A DNA stretch of 64,000 bases from Palsa-661 sp035535015 (GCA_035535015.1 DATLQU010000060.1:93439-157438), one strand, 5' to 3'. Positions 1-10,603 are shown, counted from the stretch's first letter. Notes: generated by a model not told the origin, from the letters alone. Numbers and translations: made by a program.

Positions 1-589
1 CGCAGACCACCTGTTCAGCGCTTGGTTCATCGAGCTCGGCGGCAAACGCTTGTAGCGCGACGTCCAGGTGCACTCCGTTCACGATTCTGTCGCCAAGGCG
101 AGTCACCGCACCTCGGATTTCATCGGGGGCCACTCCCGTGGTCGACACGATGGCTTGAGCCAGGCCCGCGGAAGCTGTGAGGGCGTCTCTGAGGAGTTCT
201 GTCCACACGGCTATTGCCTCGGTCAGACGGGTCGCATCTCGCGATGATGTCGATCTGAGAGCAGCGGGAAGTGCAAAGACCCCTATCGCCACCAACAAGC
301 CAGCGACAGGCCAACGAGTAACGGTGAGTGCGACAAGTCCACCCACCAACGACAGGCCGGCTCTCATGCTCGGCCATCTCTCATTTTTCCTTGAGGCAGG
401 GGCCACGCCGGCCGGTTGTGCCTGTACGTCCCGCTTCCGTCGCACGGGGCGGCCGATCTCCCGGGGAATCCCCATGTCCGTTGCCGTCGAAGTGGTCCAG
501 CAGCTGCCGCCGCGAAGCGCAACTGCGAGACCGATCACGCCGACCGCGATGCCAAGAGCGCAGGAGCCAACGGCGACTGTCGTCACCAT
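1..589 (-). CDS. tadB: TadB-like inner-membrane protein of the Tad pilus machine (partial)
   Basis: Reading frame open from the left edge of the window back to an ATG at 589, so only about 196 N-terminal residues are present. The start overlaps the tadA stop (ATGGTGA), with GTG at 586 as an alternative, so the two are translationally coupled. The N-terminus has one hydrophobic segment followed by a basic, proline-containing linker. A second hydrophobic segment follows, then an amphipathic helical stretch (AVWTELLRDALTASAGLAQA) typical of the cytoplasmic T2SSF region of TadB. TadB forms the inner-membrane platform on which the TadA ATPase acts in Flp pilus assembly. Identification rests on this short segment plus position directly after tadA. 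The C-terminal membrane helices and any tadC lie outside the window. Confidence 0.75.
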   Translation of the reverse strand, partial: MVTTVAVGSCALGIAVGVIGLAVALRGGSCWTTSTATDMGIPREIGRPVRRKRDVQAQPAGVAPASRKNERWPSMRAGLSLVGGLVALTVTRWPVAGLLVAIGVFALPAALRSTSSRDATRLTEAIAVWTELLRDALTASAGLAQAIVSTTGVAPDEIRGAVTRLGDRIVNGVHLDVALQAFAAELDEPSAEQVVC

Positions 590-1971
590 GCCGCGACATC
601 GGTTCGCATGGACGACGGTTCGAACCCGTGTTCAACGAGCTCGTCCAGAGTTGTCGAGCGAAATGGGGCACTCGGCATCTGGCCTGTGCCGTGACGGGCG
701 GTATACACCTCGTTGGAGATGACCTGCAGGCCCTCGGCGTCGACAACCTCTCGGACGGACGCCACATAGCGTCTGCGCCGGACCGGCTCAAAGCGGGCAT
801 CACCCTGATCCCCAGGTCCCGGGATCTTCTCTTCACGCCACGCCAGAAAGCGCATATCGTCTGCATCACGCGCAACGTCAACAACATCGATGAACACCAC
901 GAAGTGGATCGATCCCGCGATCAGCAGATTCGTCGACTCGAGCGGCATCCGCTCTGGAGCCTGAATGGCATAAGAGGCGAGCCGACGAAATACGCCCGCC
1001 GACGAATCGGCATGAATTGTACACATCGAGCCCGAACGCCCCTGGCTCATAGCATTCAACATCGGCAAGACTTCATCACCGAGGACTTCACCAACGATCA
1101 CTCTGTCTGCGTTCATCCTCAGCGCCCGGCGGACCAACCGAGCCGTAGTGATTTCACCTTCTCCTTCCGCGTTGGCTTGTCGTGCTTCAAGGGCAACGAG
1201 ATCGGGATGTCTCTTCGGCATGGCGTCGAGGCCCAGTTCAAAGGCCTGCTCGATCGTGACAACCCGCTCTCGTACCGGGATCTCAGCTGACAGAGCACGA
1301 ATCAGGGTTGTCTTGCCGGCATTCATTGCCCCGCCCACCACGATGTTCTTCCTCGCCCGAACGGCAGCAGCCAGAAAGCTGACCAGAAATGCGTCGACCG
1401 TCCCGAGATCCTCGAGGTCGCCGAGCGACAGATCGACATACCGATGACGACGGATCGACACGGACGGCCGAGCCACCACGGACATCAGGGCAGAGAGCCT
1501 GCTTCCATCAGGAAGGCGCAGGTCAAGCTCTGGATGGGCCGTATCGAAGCGGCGCTCCGATAGCCCGAAGCGGGCAGCGGCAGAGCGAAGGATCCCCACG
1601 AGCTCTGCATCCGTTTCCGCTATGGGAGAAGCAGCGGCTTTGCGTCCGTTCGCATAGGTGACCCACACACGATCGCACCCGTTGACGTCAATATTCTCGA
1701 CTTCGGGGTCGTCGACGAGCACTTGAAGTCGCCCGAGTCCGAATAGCTCATCAAGAACGGCATGCGCCAGCCCCTGTTCCTCGGTGGGCTCGATGGGAGT
1801 TCTCCCTGAGGCAACGCGGTCGGCGGCGACCTCTTGAAGTCGATTGAGCGCCAATTCGCGGGCAAGCTCCCGACGATCGGCCAAATCAAGGACACGGGCC
1901 CCTGATGCAGCAAGATCGTCGGCTACGTCAGACCGAAGACGAGCCAGGGTCGCCCGCAGGTCAGAGTCCAC
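583..1971 (-). CDS. tadA: TadA/CpaF secretion ATPase
   Basis: 462 residues, starting at GTG 1971, six bases after the stop of the preceding ATPase gene. This is the hexameric type II/IV secretion ATPase that powers Flp pilus assembly from the cytoplasmic side of the membrane. Visible features are a long N-terminal domain, a Walker A loop near 213-222 (GGAMNAGKTT, still fitting GxxxxGKT), a Walker B/Glu region near 291-296 (VIVGEV) and the His-box IHADS near 319-323. A slightly non-canonical P-loop with NAGKTT is, as far as I recall, usual for actinobacterial members. The order secreted protein - cpaB - cpaE-like - tadA - tadB is that of a Tad locus, although no Flp prepilin or prepilin peptidase lies in the window. 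Confidence 0.9.
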   Translation of the reverse strand: MDSDLRATLARLRSDVADDLAASGARVLDLADRRELARELALNRLQEVAADRVASGRTPIEPTEEQGLAHAVLDELFGLGRLQVLVDDPEVENIDVNGCDRVWVTYANGRKAAASPIAETDAELVGILRSAAARFGLSERRFDTAHPELDLRLPDGSRLSALMSVVARPSVSIRRHRYVDLSLGDLEDLGTVDAFLVSFLAAAVRARKNIVVGGAMNAGKTTLIRALSAEIPVRERVVTIEQAFELGLDAMPKRHPDLVALEARQANAEGEGEITTARLVRRALRMNADRVIVGEVLGDEVLPMLNAMSQGRSGSMCTIHADSSAGVFRRLASYAIQAPERMPLESTNLLIAGSIHFVVFIDVVDVARDADDMRFLAWREEKIPGPGDQGDARFEPVRRRRYVASVREVVDAEGLQVISNEVYTARHGTGQMPSAPFRSTTLDELVEHGFEPSSMRTDVAAW

Positions 1972-1977
1972 AGCAAC

Positions 1978-2844
1978 TCATCGCAACGCAGCTCGCGATT
2001 GTTCTTGTGCAACTGCTTTCAGTAAGGCAGGGTTGCCCATCTGCACTTCACCGTCTCGAATCGGTGCGAGGGTGTCCGCATTGTGGCGTGGAAGCGTGGG
2101 TACCTCCGGACCATCGCTTGTCGGAAGGTGACGATCCGCTTGAATAAGGGCACCGACAATCTCCCGTGCAAAGGCGACCAGTTTGGACCTGATGAATTCC
2201 TTGGCCGTTCCAGGCGCCCCGCATGCCATCAGGGCAGCACGTGAGTCGAACGGAACGACGCCCATCAGATTGACGTCAAGTTCCTCCGCCACCTCCATGG
2301 GTTTGAATTCGCCAGGTCCCGTGACCACGATGGCAAGGCGACTAGGCGAAAACTCCCGAATCTTCAGGACAGCCCATCGTGCATGCGCGACGGCTGCGAC
2401 TTCCGGTCGCACAAGAAGTAGGACCTTGTCAGCACGGTTGATCATCTTCTCCTGACCGGTCGCTCCGGGCAGAAGCCGACCGCAATCGGCGAGCAGGTCA
2501 CAATCGGAAGGCGCGATCTTAGAGGTGGAGATTCCGAGTTCATGGTCGAGGGCCATGGCTGAATCGGCCCCAGTCGGTGCGACAAGGATGTCGAGTCCAC
2601 CAGGAAGCTGCTGCGCATGAACCCGATAGTCCGGCGTCTCGGTTCCACCGTGCCGCTCTGAGAGGATCAGGCTGGTCATCCCGATCCGCGTCGAAAGCCC
2701 AAATCGACCGGCCAGGTCACCTCCGGAAGGGTCACACTCGGCCACGACCACCGTTCGGTCAGTGGGCCATACCGCCCCCAGCACACACGCCAACGTCGTC
2801 ACCCCGGTCGAGCCTTTCGCCGCGCATAACGTGATGCGAGTCAT
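1978..2844 (-). CDS. CpaE/MinD-like P-loop ATPase of the Tad locus
   Basis: 288 residues. The ATG at 2844 overlaps the cpaB-like stop by 4 bp (ATGA). It is a ParA/MinD-superfamily protein expected to localise or regulate the pilus machine. The N-terminal P-loop is KGSTGVTT (residues 10-17): the ParA signature Lys (K10) is kept, but the usual GKT/GKS lysine is replaced by Val. A switch-type aspartate is seen in AECDPSGGDLAGRFG, and DCDLLADCGRL fits the Walker B region. Such KGSxGVTT variants occur in actinobacterial Tad neighbourhoods. Whether it hydrolyses ATP cannot be told from sequence. Confidence 0.75.
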   Translation of the reverse strand: MTRITLCAAKGSTGVTTLACVLGAVWPTDRTVVVAECDPSGGDLAGRFGLSTRIGMTSLILSERHGGTETPDYRVHAQQLPGGLDILVAPTGADSAMALDHELGISTSKIAPSDCDLLADCGRLLPGATGQEKMINRADKVLLLVRPEVAAVAHARWAVLKIREFSPSRLAIVVTGPGEFKPMEVAEELDVNLMGVVPFDSRAALMACGAPGTAKEFIRSKLVAFAREIVGALIQADRHLPTSDGPEVPTLPRHNADTLAPIRDGEVQMGNPALLKAVAQEQSRAALR

Positions 2845-3566
2845 TTGGGCGCCACGATCACAAGGGCAACTTGATCAGCCGCCGCAGCGCTGGCAACGAG
2901 TGGGGCGGCCGCCCTCGACGTCAGTACCGACACGACCACGTTGTCGGATCCTGACGACGATGCCAAGTTGACGACCTCGAGCACCCTGGCATGAGACACG
3001 AGGACCGTGCCTGGACCATTGGTCTCGACAACCGGTGCTCCGGTCGTGGGGTCGGTGGCTCCAGTCGTCGAGGCGGGCACTCCCGGAGGACCAGTGACGA
3101 TGACATCCACGCTTTCCCCTGGGGCAAGTCCGGATGCTGGAAGTTGGCCTTCCTTGGCGGCGATCCCGACGATCGCGTCACCGGTGGGCGGAGAGAAGCT
3201 CGTCACGAGCTCACTCACCGTAAGCAAGGTATGTGGTTCAAGCGGCGCGGCGGCCCTGCGGCCCACAACCGCGGTGCCGTCGGATACCGGGACGGTGGCA
3301 ATGCCGGAGTTTGCCGAAATTCTTGCCACGGTGAGATCGCTTGCCTGCAGGACCTGGCCCTGCGCCACCATCCGCGAAATGGCGAGAACCGATATTTCGT
3401 CTCCCGCCCGTGAGTAGAGGCTGGAGAACACCGCGACACACGCAATCACAAGTGCGATTGAGCCGACCGCGAGCGCCGGTCGGCGGCGCCGCGTCCGTGG
3501 CTCCAACCGAAGGTCCGCAATGCTCTCCTGGCTACGAGCGGGTGCCCGCGTAAGCGTGGTTGACAC
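2841..3566 (-). CDS. CpaB/RcpC-like SAF-domain pilus assembly protein
   Basis: 241 residues from a GTG at 3566. There is a basic cytoplasmic N-terminus and one membrane helix around residues 32-50. A SAF-type periplasmic domain follows (VLAISRMVAQGQVLQASDL, then VVGRRAAAPLEPHTLLTVSEL) and a C-terminal RcpC-like region, with a Pro/Thr-rich insert between. CpaB/RcpC proteins act at the cell-envelope side of the Tad system. The gene overlaps the downstream ATPase by 4 bp and follows the secreted protein gene by 26 bp, so all five Tad genes probably form one transcript read leftward. Confidence 0.75.
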   Translation of the reverse strand: MSTTLTRAPARSQESIADLRLEPRTRRRRPALAVGSIALVIACVAVFSSLYSRAGDEISVLAISRMVAQGQVLQASDLTVARISANSGIATVPVSDGTAVVGRRAAAPLEPHTLLTVSELVTSFSPPTGDAIVGIAAKEGQLPASGLAPGESVDVIVTGPPGVPASTTGATDPTTGAPVVETNGPGTVLVSHARVLEVVNLASSSGSDNVVVSVLTSRAAAPLVASAAAADQVALVIVAPK

Positions 3567-3592
3567 TTCAGAATCTCACTGTGCCATCGAGG

Positions 3593-4480
3593 TCATAGCC
3601 CGGCTCCGACTGACTCCACCTGCTCAACTCGAACGGGCACAAAGGAGGAGGTATGCAGAGAAGGGAGGGTTCCTCCACCGGGCTCGCCAATCGCCACCCA
3701 TCTCACCGTCCACGTCACAGTGGCGGTCACCCGAAAGGCTCCACCGTTGGGGTCGCCATCAGTGCTTGGTTGACCAATCGAAGACCGACGGTACGTGTAC
3801 GAGCACGACGGGTTCTGCAGTGTCTCTGGGAGGCTGCTGTTGTAGAGGCTGCCTGGGCCGTAACAGGTGACCAGCCCCCCATCACCCATGCTCCAGGCCA
3901 CTGACTCGGGCGTCGCGGTGGCACTTGCTGTGATTCCGCCAGCCGTCGCTGTGGCCACGAACGGATGCCACAAGGCAGGGTCTATGCCGAGCCATGACGG
4001 AAGATTCACGACGCTGAATTCGCCGGGACTCAGGCGAATTGACGGTGGAGGAAGAGAAATCGAAGATTCTGCTTGCGCGGCTGCCGCGCTCGCGCCGCCG
4101 CCGGCGGTGCTCACCGGTGGCTCGGCATTTGACGCCGTAGGAATCCATATCAGGTGCTCAATGGTCGGATTGCCTGGGAGAATCGGGCACTTCACGAGGT
4201 ACCACATCCCAGGCGTCGGTCCTCCGGCTCCAAGCACGTCGGTCTGGGCAGTGGGAAGCGGAATGTCGGTGCACTGAGCCTTTGCTCTTTCGCCTCCTCC
4301 ACGAGGGGCCGTCGCCGGATGTCCGAGATGCCCTGGCCATGTCGACGATGTCGCAACCCCGACCGTCACGGTATCGCCGCCATCCGAACCCCCGGTCTGA
4401 GCTTCGGCAGTTGAGCGCCAGATGACGACTCCGACGATTGCGACGACCACACAAGCGATCTTCTTCATCCGGATCGACAT
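3593..4480 (-). CDS. Secreted protein at head of Tad operon, PKD-like C-terminal half
   Basis: 295 residues with a convincing signal peptide (basic start, hydrophobic core, then AEA-Q near residue 28). The mature part is Gly/Thr/Pro-rich. The second half contains alternating beta-type segments (SVAWSMGDGGLVTCYGPG; CSYTYRRSS; VTATVTWTVRW) reminiscent of a PKD/Ig-like fold, with two cysteines that could form a disulfide. It is the first gene of the Tad cluster. Similar exported proteins accompany actinobacterial Tad loci, but its function is unknown. A pilus-associated or surface role is inferred from position only. The start is ATG 4480, with a weak GAGGGTG upstream. Confidence 0.6.
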   Translation of the reverse strand: MSIRMKKIACVVVAIVGVVIWRSTAEAQTGGSDGGDTVTVGVATSSTWPGHLGHPATAPRGGGERAKAQCTDIPLPTAQTDVLGAGGPTPGMWYLVKCPILPGNPTIEHLIWIPTASNAEPPVSTAGGGASAAAAQAESSISLPPPSIRLSPGEFSVVNLPSWLGIDPALWHPFVATATAGGITASATATPESVAWSMGDGGLVTCYGPGSLYNSSLPETLQNPSCSYTYRRSSIGQPSTDGDPNGGAFRVTATVTWTVRWVAIGEPGGGTLPSLHTSSFVPVRVEQVESVGAGL

Positions 4481-5023
4481 GTCACCCTCGACCCGACGAG
4501 CGAACGCTCATCATCCGGTCACGATGGACGCCACGCCCCTCGGTCCAGTCAGAAAGGCGACTCGAAGATCCAGACTTGGTCAGCACATTTCCCCTTACGC
4601 CGCTTGCGCGGTGTTACGCACCATTTGACGGCGACGGATTTCATTCCAGAGCTTCAACCTCACACTGAGCGATCCGCCGCGGCCGCTCGGTGTCCCCGTC
4701 CGTTTGGAGTGCGACGTTATGAACGAATCGCCCGCTCGCTCAATGGAAACTTTGTTCCATCGATCCGTCGCTAGTTCGCGGCGGGAAGCGGCGCACAATT
4801 GCGTCCGAGGCCCGCTGCCGCTTCCCCGCCGGAACGTGTGGACCACATAGGGCGCTGTGAGAGGTTGGACCACGTCTTCACAATGAGGCTCCGACTTTGC
4901 CGGATTGCTGACTCGAACCTCCCCGTGCACCTTGCGGCCTGGACTCTTCTCGTGAGGGGCCTGGTTTTGTCTGTCTCGACCTCACGCCTGATCACGGCGG
5001 GCCGGCGCGCATAGGCTCGCCTC
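4481..5023. other. Divergent intergenic region between Tad operon and moxR
   Basis: 543 bp separating the leftward Tad genes from the rightward moxR group. Possible reading frames here have mixed third-position composition and resemble no family I know. It presumably carries both promoters, but I cannot point to a convincing -35/-10 pair. Confidence 0.5.
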
Positions 5024-6109
<1,086 letters not shown>

Positions 6110-6137
6110 CCGGATCCGGCCCGGCTCGCTTCCTCCG

Positions 6138-7334
6138 GTGGTCTCGTTCCGGGGACTTCTCCTCTCCACCGTGGCCGGCGTCCTCGCCGTCGTCGGTCTC
6201 GGTTTCGGCGTCGAGGAGTTCGTCATGATCGCCATCGCCCTCGGAGTCCTTCTGGTCCTCGGCGCCGGATCGGTGGCCTGGCGGTCCCGTTCCGCCCGAC
6301 GGTCACTGCATCTCGAACTCCGCGTACCGGCCAACGAAGTGAGCGTCGGTCAGCCGGCGATTATGGAACTTTTCGTCACCAATTCCGGGCGGCGCACCAT
6401 CGCGTCGGTCCGGATCGAGTCTCCGGCCCGCCACTGGACGGTCTCCCACCCCGGACTCGGAACCCGCCACGCCGGCTCTGACGCCCTCCGGTCGGCGCCC
6501 TCCAACGGCAATCCCGTGGTGGCCCTGTCCCACATCCTGGCCTGGTCGGTCCCTCTCCCCGAGCTCCGACGCGGGGCGAGCACGACCGTCCGCATCGCGG
6601 TGCCCACGGCCACGCGCGGTGTGCTCACCCTTCAACCGGTCGGTGTCTGGCGCGAGGATCCCTTCCGGCTCTTCGCCCGCCGCGCCGTCGAAGGACCGAC
6701 GGCCCAAATGATCGCCTGTCCGGTTCCCGACCTGACCCGGGCCGGCCGCCGCCCAGCCCAGACCGTCGTCTCCGGACGTCCGTCCGAACCACGCCCGGGG
6801 GCACCGCCGTCGCCGTCGGTCGCCGGGGACGACCTGTCGTCACTGCGCCCTTATGTCCCCGGTGACCACCTCAACCGCCTCCACTGGCCCGCCCTGGCCC
6901 GCACCGGCGATCTCGTCGTCCGCGACTTCACCGCACCCGAGGCCAGTCGCCTGGCCCTGCTGGTGGACCTGCGCCCGGCCGCCCACGGCACCGCCTCGTT
7001 CGAAGCGGCCATCACCCGGGCGGCCACCCTCGGGGCGCTGGCCCTCGATGACGGCGTGGCCGTGGAACTGCTCACCAGCGCCGGTGAGCGCCTCGAGATC
7101 CCCCCCGGTCTCACCGGTCGTCATGCCCTCATGCGCGCCCTGGCCCTCCTCGGTCCCACCAACCCGCCCACCTCGTCGGCCCTGCGTTGGACCGGGCGCA
7201 CCTACGGCAGCGCCATCTGGGCGGCAGCCGGCATCGGCGGGGAGGCAATGGTGCTCGTCACCACCGATGCCGGAGCCTCCACCGCTCTCCCTGACATCCT
7301 CCAACGCCGCGCCTCGGTCGAGGTCGTCCGATGA
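6138..7334 (+). CDS. DUF58 protein with N-terminal membrane hairpin
   Basis: 398 residues from GTG 6138, just after the moxR stop. The frame stays open further upstream, but that part lies inside moxR and has no DUF58 character. Two hydrophobic segments lie near residues 5-45, then a beta-rich region, then the hallmark DUF58 block SLRPYVPGDHLNRLHW followed by RDFTAPE. A VWA-like C-terminal region (LALLVDLRP) follows. Partner genes are MoxR upstream and a transglutaminase downstream, with an ATGA overlap. The biochemical role of DUF58 proteins is not established; an envelope function is inferred from these neighbours. Confidence 0.9.
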   Translation: MVSFRGLLLSTVAGVLAVVGLGFGVEEFVMIAIALGVLLVLGAGSVAWRSRSARRSLHLELRVPANEVSVGQPAIMELFVTNSGRRTIASVRIESPARHWTVSHPGLGTRHAGSDALRSAPSNGNPVVALSHILAWSVPLPELRRGASTTVRIAVPTATRGVLTLQPVGVWREDPFRLFARRAVEGPTAQMIACPVPDLTRAGRRPAQTVVSGRPSEPRPGAPPSPSVAGDDLSSLRPYVPGDHLNRLHWPALARTGDLVVRDFTAPEASRLALLVDLRPAAHGTASFEAAITRAATLGALALDDGVAVELLTSAGERLEIPPGLTGRHALMRALALLGPTNPPTSSALRWTGRTYGSAIWAAAGIGGEAMVLVTTDAGASTALPDILQRRASVEVVR

Positions 7335-9748
7335 CGGCGACCCTGATCACGACGGGGCCGCCGACAACGGCGAGTACCACGACCGAGCCACCGGATCGGC
7401 CCGGGGGCGGGGCCGTCACCGACATCGCCCTCCTGGCCGTGGCCCTGGCCGCCGGTCTCGGAGCGGCCCGTCTCACCCGGTCCCCGGTGGCCGCCCACGT
7501 CCTGCTTCCCATCGCCGCCAGCATCGTCACCGGTCACGCCGTCACTTCGGTCGCCCGCTGGTGGCGGGCCCCGGACCCGGTGCCGTCGGTGGCCGGAGTC
7601 CTCTCGGTGGCCCTCACCGCCATCTGGACGCTCCTGCCGTCAGCGACACGCGGGGGACTGCCTACGCCCACGACGGTCCGGGTTCTTCTCCGTACCTTCT
7701 CCGACGCCGGAACCGTCATCCGCTCCCATCCCACGCCGGTGCCGGCCACATCGGGCGTGGTCCTCTGCCTGGCCGCCGGCGCCGGGCTGGCGGCGGTCTT
7801 CGCCCGGACCCTCTGGTCTTGGCAGGAGATCAGACCCCCGGGAGCGCGCCGCCCCCTCATCGCCCTCGTCCCCACCTTCGGACTGTTCTGTTACACGGCC
7901 CTGCTCAGTTCCGACATCGACCGGGTCACCGGCGTCACCCTCTATCTGGCCACCGCCCTCGTCTTCCTGGCCGTGGCCGACCGCCCCGGCTTGGCGGCCG
8001 AGGCACGCGTCCACCTCTGGCACTCGGGCACGGCGACGGCGCTCGTCCTGGCCGTCGTCACCGTCGCCGTCCCCCTCGCCGCCAGCCCCGGTCTCTCCGG
8101 CCTGCGCCTCGACGCCATCCCCTTCTCCGAAGGCGGTAACCAAACAGGACCGGCTGGCAGCGGATCGGCCGGCACCTCCGCCACCGGTGTGGGAGCGCTC
8201 AATCTCATCGACAACATGCGCGCCGTGCTCACTTCTCACAGCGACATCGTCATGTTCACCGCCACCTCCCGCACGCCCACCTACTGGCAGCTGGCCACCC
8301 TGTCGCGCTTCGACGGCAACGCCTGGTACCCCGACCCCGCCACCCGGGCGGCGGCCCAGAGCGCCCCCCAATTGGCGCCCATGACCCTTCCTGTGCTCCC
8401 CGAGCCGGCGGCGACCCACACCTTCACGGTCCGGGTCTCGGTGGCTGGTCTTCGCAGCACCCTGCTTCCTGTCCCCCCCGACACCATCTCGGTCAACGAT
8501 TCCGCCGTCGTCCAGGTGGAACCCGGGATCGGCGCCATCCAACCCTTCGACACCCCGGCCGATCTCACCTACGGCGCCAAGGCGCGCCTCCCGGTCACCC
8601 TGGGCACATCAGCGGCGCCCACCCTGGCCGTCCTCCATGCATCGGTACCCCTCGGCGATCTGGACCCCTATCTAGCTCTGCCACCCATTTCGCCCGCCGT
8701 CGTCCGGCTGGCCCATCAGATCGTGACCAACGTCCACGGCCCGGCCGCCCAGGCCCACGCCCTGGCCCGTTACTTCTCCGGGGGCAAGCGCTTCCGCTAC
8801 ACCCTCACCCCGCCGTCGGTGACCGGCACCGGCGCCTTAGCGTCGTTCCTCTTCACCACCCGAGCCGGCTTCTGTCAGCAATTCGCCGGCGCCTTCGCCG
8901 TCCTCGCCCGTATCGACGGCCTGCCCACCCGCCTGGCCGTCGGCTTCACCACCGGCACCGTCCAGAGCAAGAACACCTACACCGTCACCGGTGCCGACGC
9001 CCACTCCTGGCCCCAGGTCTACCTGGGGCCAAACGCCGGCTGGGTGTCGTTCGAGCCCACCCCGTCCTCAACCAACGAGCCCACGGGGGCCGGCATCCAG
9101 GGTGGCGTTCCCACCACCCTCCCGTCGCACCCGGCAACGAGGACGAGCACCACCCTGGCCTTCCCCCGCCCCCGCACCGTTGCCCAGCCGCCCCTCACGG
9201 CCGGCGGCCTCGGTTCGAACGCCCGCCGGTCCTCCGCCACGACAACCCGGTCGGCGTCGTGGGGACCCATCCTCCTCGCCCTGGGCCTCATCGTCCTCAC
9301 CATCGTCGGCCTCGTGATCGGACCCCGGCTCTGGCGGCGCCGCCGACCCCGTCTGCGCCGCCGGCGCTTCGCCCGCGGTCACCCGCCGGCGTCGGAGGTC
9401 CTGGCCCGCTGGGAACAGGCCTCCTCGGTCCTGGCCCGCACGGGCCTGGCCCGCCAGCCGTCGGAGACCTTCGAGGAACACGCGGCCCGTCTTCTGCGCC
9501 AGACCCAGAGGATCCCGACCAGCGCCCTGGCCCAGATCGCCCACCCGGGCCCACGGTCCGGCCCCGACGCCAACGCCCTCTCGGCCATCACCGCCTACCG
9601 CGACCTGGCCGAGCTCGCCGCGCGCGCCAGCTACTCCCCCGACCCCCTCACCGACGCCGACGTCGACCGGGCCCGACGCCTGAGCGACGTCCTCCGCCAG
9701 GCGCTCCGACACGGCGCCCCCGTGGCCAGCACGCCCCCCCACCTTTAG
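7331..9748 (+). CDS. TgpA-like membrane transglutaminase
   Basis: 805 residues. The ATG overlaps the DUF58 stop. An N-terminal block of about six membrane helices (DUF3488-type) is followed by an extracytoplasmic domain containing the transglutaminase core. The core shows the catalytic Cys in RAGFCQQFAGAFAVLAR (near residue 515), the His in DAHSWPQVYLG (near 558) and an acidic partner in WVSFEPTP. A Thr/Pro-rich linker follows, then another membrane helix near 640-660 and a cytoplasmic tail (DUF4129-like, with RQPSETFEEHAARLL). The catalytic triad is intact. In this family the enzyme is thought to act on cell-wall or surface proteins, and the MoxR-DUF58 pair is its usual companion. Confidence 0.9.
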   Translation: MTATLITTGPPTTASTTTEPPDRPGGGAVTDIALLAVALAAGLGAARLTRSPVAAHVLLPIAASIVTGHAVTSVARWWRAPDPVPSVAGVLSVALTAIWTLLPSATRGGLPTPTTVRVLLRTFSDAGTVIRSHPTPVPATSGVVLCLAAGAGLAAVFARTLWSWQEIRPPGARRPLIALVPTFGLFCYTALLSSDIDRVTGVTLYLATALVFLAVADRPGLAAEARVHLWHSGTATALVLAVVTVAVPLAASPGLSGLRLDAIPFSEGGNQTGPAGSGSAGTSATGVGALNLIDNMRAVLTSHSDIVMFTATSRTPTYWQLATLSRFDGNAWYPDPATRAAAQSAPQLAPMTLPVLPEPAATHTFTVRVSVAGLRSTLLPVPPDTISVNDSAVVQVEPGIGAIQPFDTPADLTYGAKARLPVTLGTSAAPTLAVLHASVPLGDLDPYLALPPISPAVVRLAHQIVTNVHGPAAQAHALARYFSGGKRFRYTLTPPSVTGTGALASFLFTTRAGFCQQFAGAFAVLARIDGLPTRLAVGFTTGTVQSKNTYTVTGADAHSWPQVYLGPNAGWVSFEPTPSSTNEPTGAGIQGGVPTTLPSHPATRTSTTLAFPRPRTVAQPPLTAGGLGSNARRSSATTTRSASWGPILLALGLIVLTIVGLVIGPRLWRRRRPRLRRRRFARGHPPASEVLARWEQASSVLARTGLARQPSETFEEHAARLLRQTQRIPTSALAQIAHPGPRSGPDANALSAITAYRDLAELAARASYSPDPLTDADVDRARRLSDVLRQALRHGAPVASTPPHL

Positions 9749-9761
9749 GCTCGACCCCGTC

Positions 9762-10538
9762 ATGTGCGGACGTATCGATCTCCATACCCCTCCGGCCCAA
9801 CTGGCCCGACTCCTCGAGGTCCAGCTGGCCCGGGGCGTCGATCCCGACGGGGTACCGTCTTGGAACGTCCCGCCCAGCCACCGCCTCTACGCCGTCACCG
9901 AGTCGCGTCCCCTCACCGACGACACCGACCAGGGCGGGGACCCGGTCAGGCTGCTCGACCAATTCCGCTGGGGTCTCGTCCCCCACTGGGCCAAGGACGT
10001 CCGCACGGGCAACAAGATGATCAACGCCCGCGCCGAGACGGTGGCCACCACTGCGGCCTACCGCGGCGCCTTCGCCGCCCACCGCTGTCTCATCGTGGTG
10101 GACGGCTTCTACGAGTGGCACCGCCCCCAGCCGTCGGATGCCAAGACCAAGGTCCCCTACTACTTCCACCGCCCCGACGGCCGGCCCCTCACCTTCGCCG
10201 GCCTCTACGAGACCTGGTGGGACAAGACGCGCTCAGCCGAACCCGATCCCGAGACCCTGCTGCGCACCTGCACCATCATCACCACCGAGGCCGGTCCCGA
10301 CATGGTCGACGTCCACAACCGCATGCCGGTCATCTTGGAGCCACCCGCCTTCGACGCCTGGCTCGACCGCTCCGGCCATGACACGGAGCTGCTCCGCCGT
10401 CTGCTCCTGCCGGCTCCCGGCGGCACCCTGGAGAAGCATCCGATATCGACGGAGGTCAACAGCCCCCGCCACGACGGTCCCCAGCTGCTCACCCCGGTCG
10501 ATCCCGTCGCCGCCGGCGCCCTCCGCTTCGATCGGTAG
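9762..10538 (+). CDS. SRAP-domain (YedK/HMCES-like) abasic-site protein
   Basis: 258 residues beginning MCGRIDLH. Cys2, exposed after removal of Met1, is the residue that cross-links to abasic sites in single-stranded DNA in this family. Other conserved elements are RWGLVPHWA, the NARAE motif, GFYEWH (acidic catalytic residue) and DVHNRMPVIL (His). The protein shields abasic sites during replication and repair. The length is at the upper end of the family, with an insertion after GFYEWH. It lies 13 bp after the transglutaminase, probably by read-through rather than function. Confidence 0.92.
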   Translation: MCGRIDLHTPPAQLARLLEVQLARGVDPDGVPSWNVPPSHRLYAVTESRPLTDDTDQGGDPVRLLDQFRWGLVPHWAKDVRTGNKMINARAETVATTAAYRGAFAAHRCLIVVDGFYEWHRPQPSDAKTKVPYYFHRPDGRPLTFAGLYETWWDKTRSAEPDPETLLRTCTIITTEAGPDMVDVHNRMPVILEPPAFDAWLDRSGHDTELLRRLLLPAPGGTLEKHPISTEVNSPRHDGPQLLTPVDPVAAGALRFDR

Positions 10539-10569
10539 TCCTCCTCTGGCCGAAGGCCGACATTCGGCC

Positions 10570-10597
10570 TCAAGCTCTCCAGACACCCTGTCGATAC
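10570..10597 (+). promoter_or_regulatory. Flagellar/WhiG-sigma-like promoter for the membrane sensor gene
   Basis: TCAA at 10570-10573, 16 bp spacer, GTCGATAC at 10590-10597. The FliA/WhiG class consensus is TAAA-N15/16-GCCGATAA. The -10 end is only about 6 bp before GTG 10604, so the message would be nearly leaderless. Related elements occur at 38697-38724 and 63620-63647. Confidence 0.45.
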
Positions 10598-10603
10598 TGG
10601 TAT

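Noticed and set aside
4595..4930. Minus-strand frame upstream of the Tad operon
   Set aside because: Mixed codon composition, no start signal and no recognisable domain.
10548..10569. Hairpin GGCCGAA...TTCGGCC after the SRAP gene as terminator
   Set aside because: It has only a 7 bp stem and no T-run, and it directly abuts the sigma-like promoter. Too weak to call.
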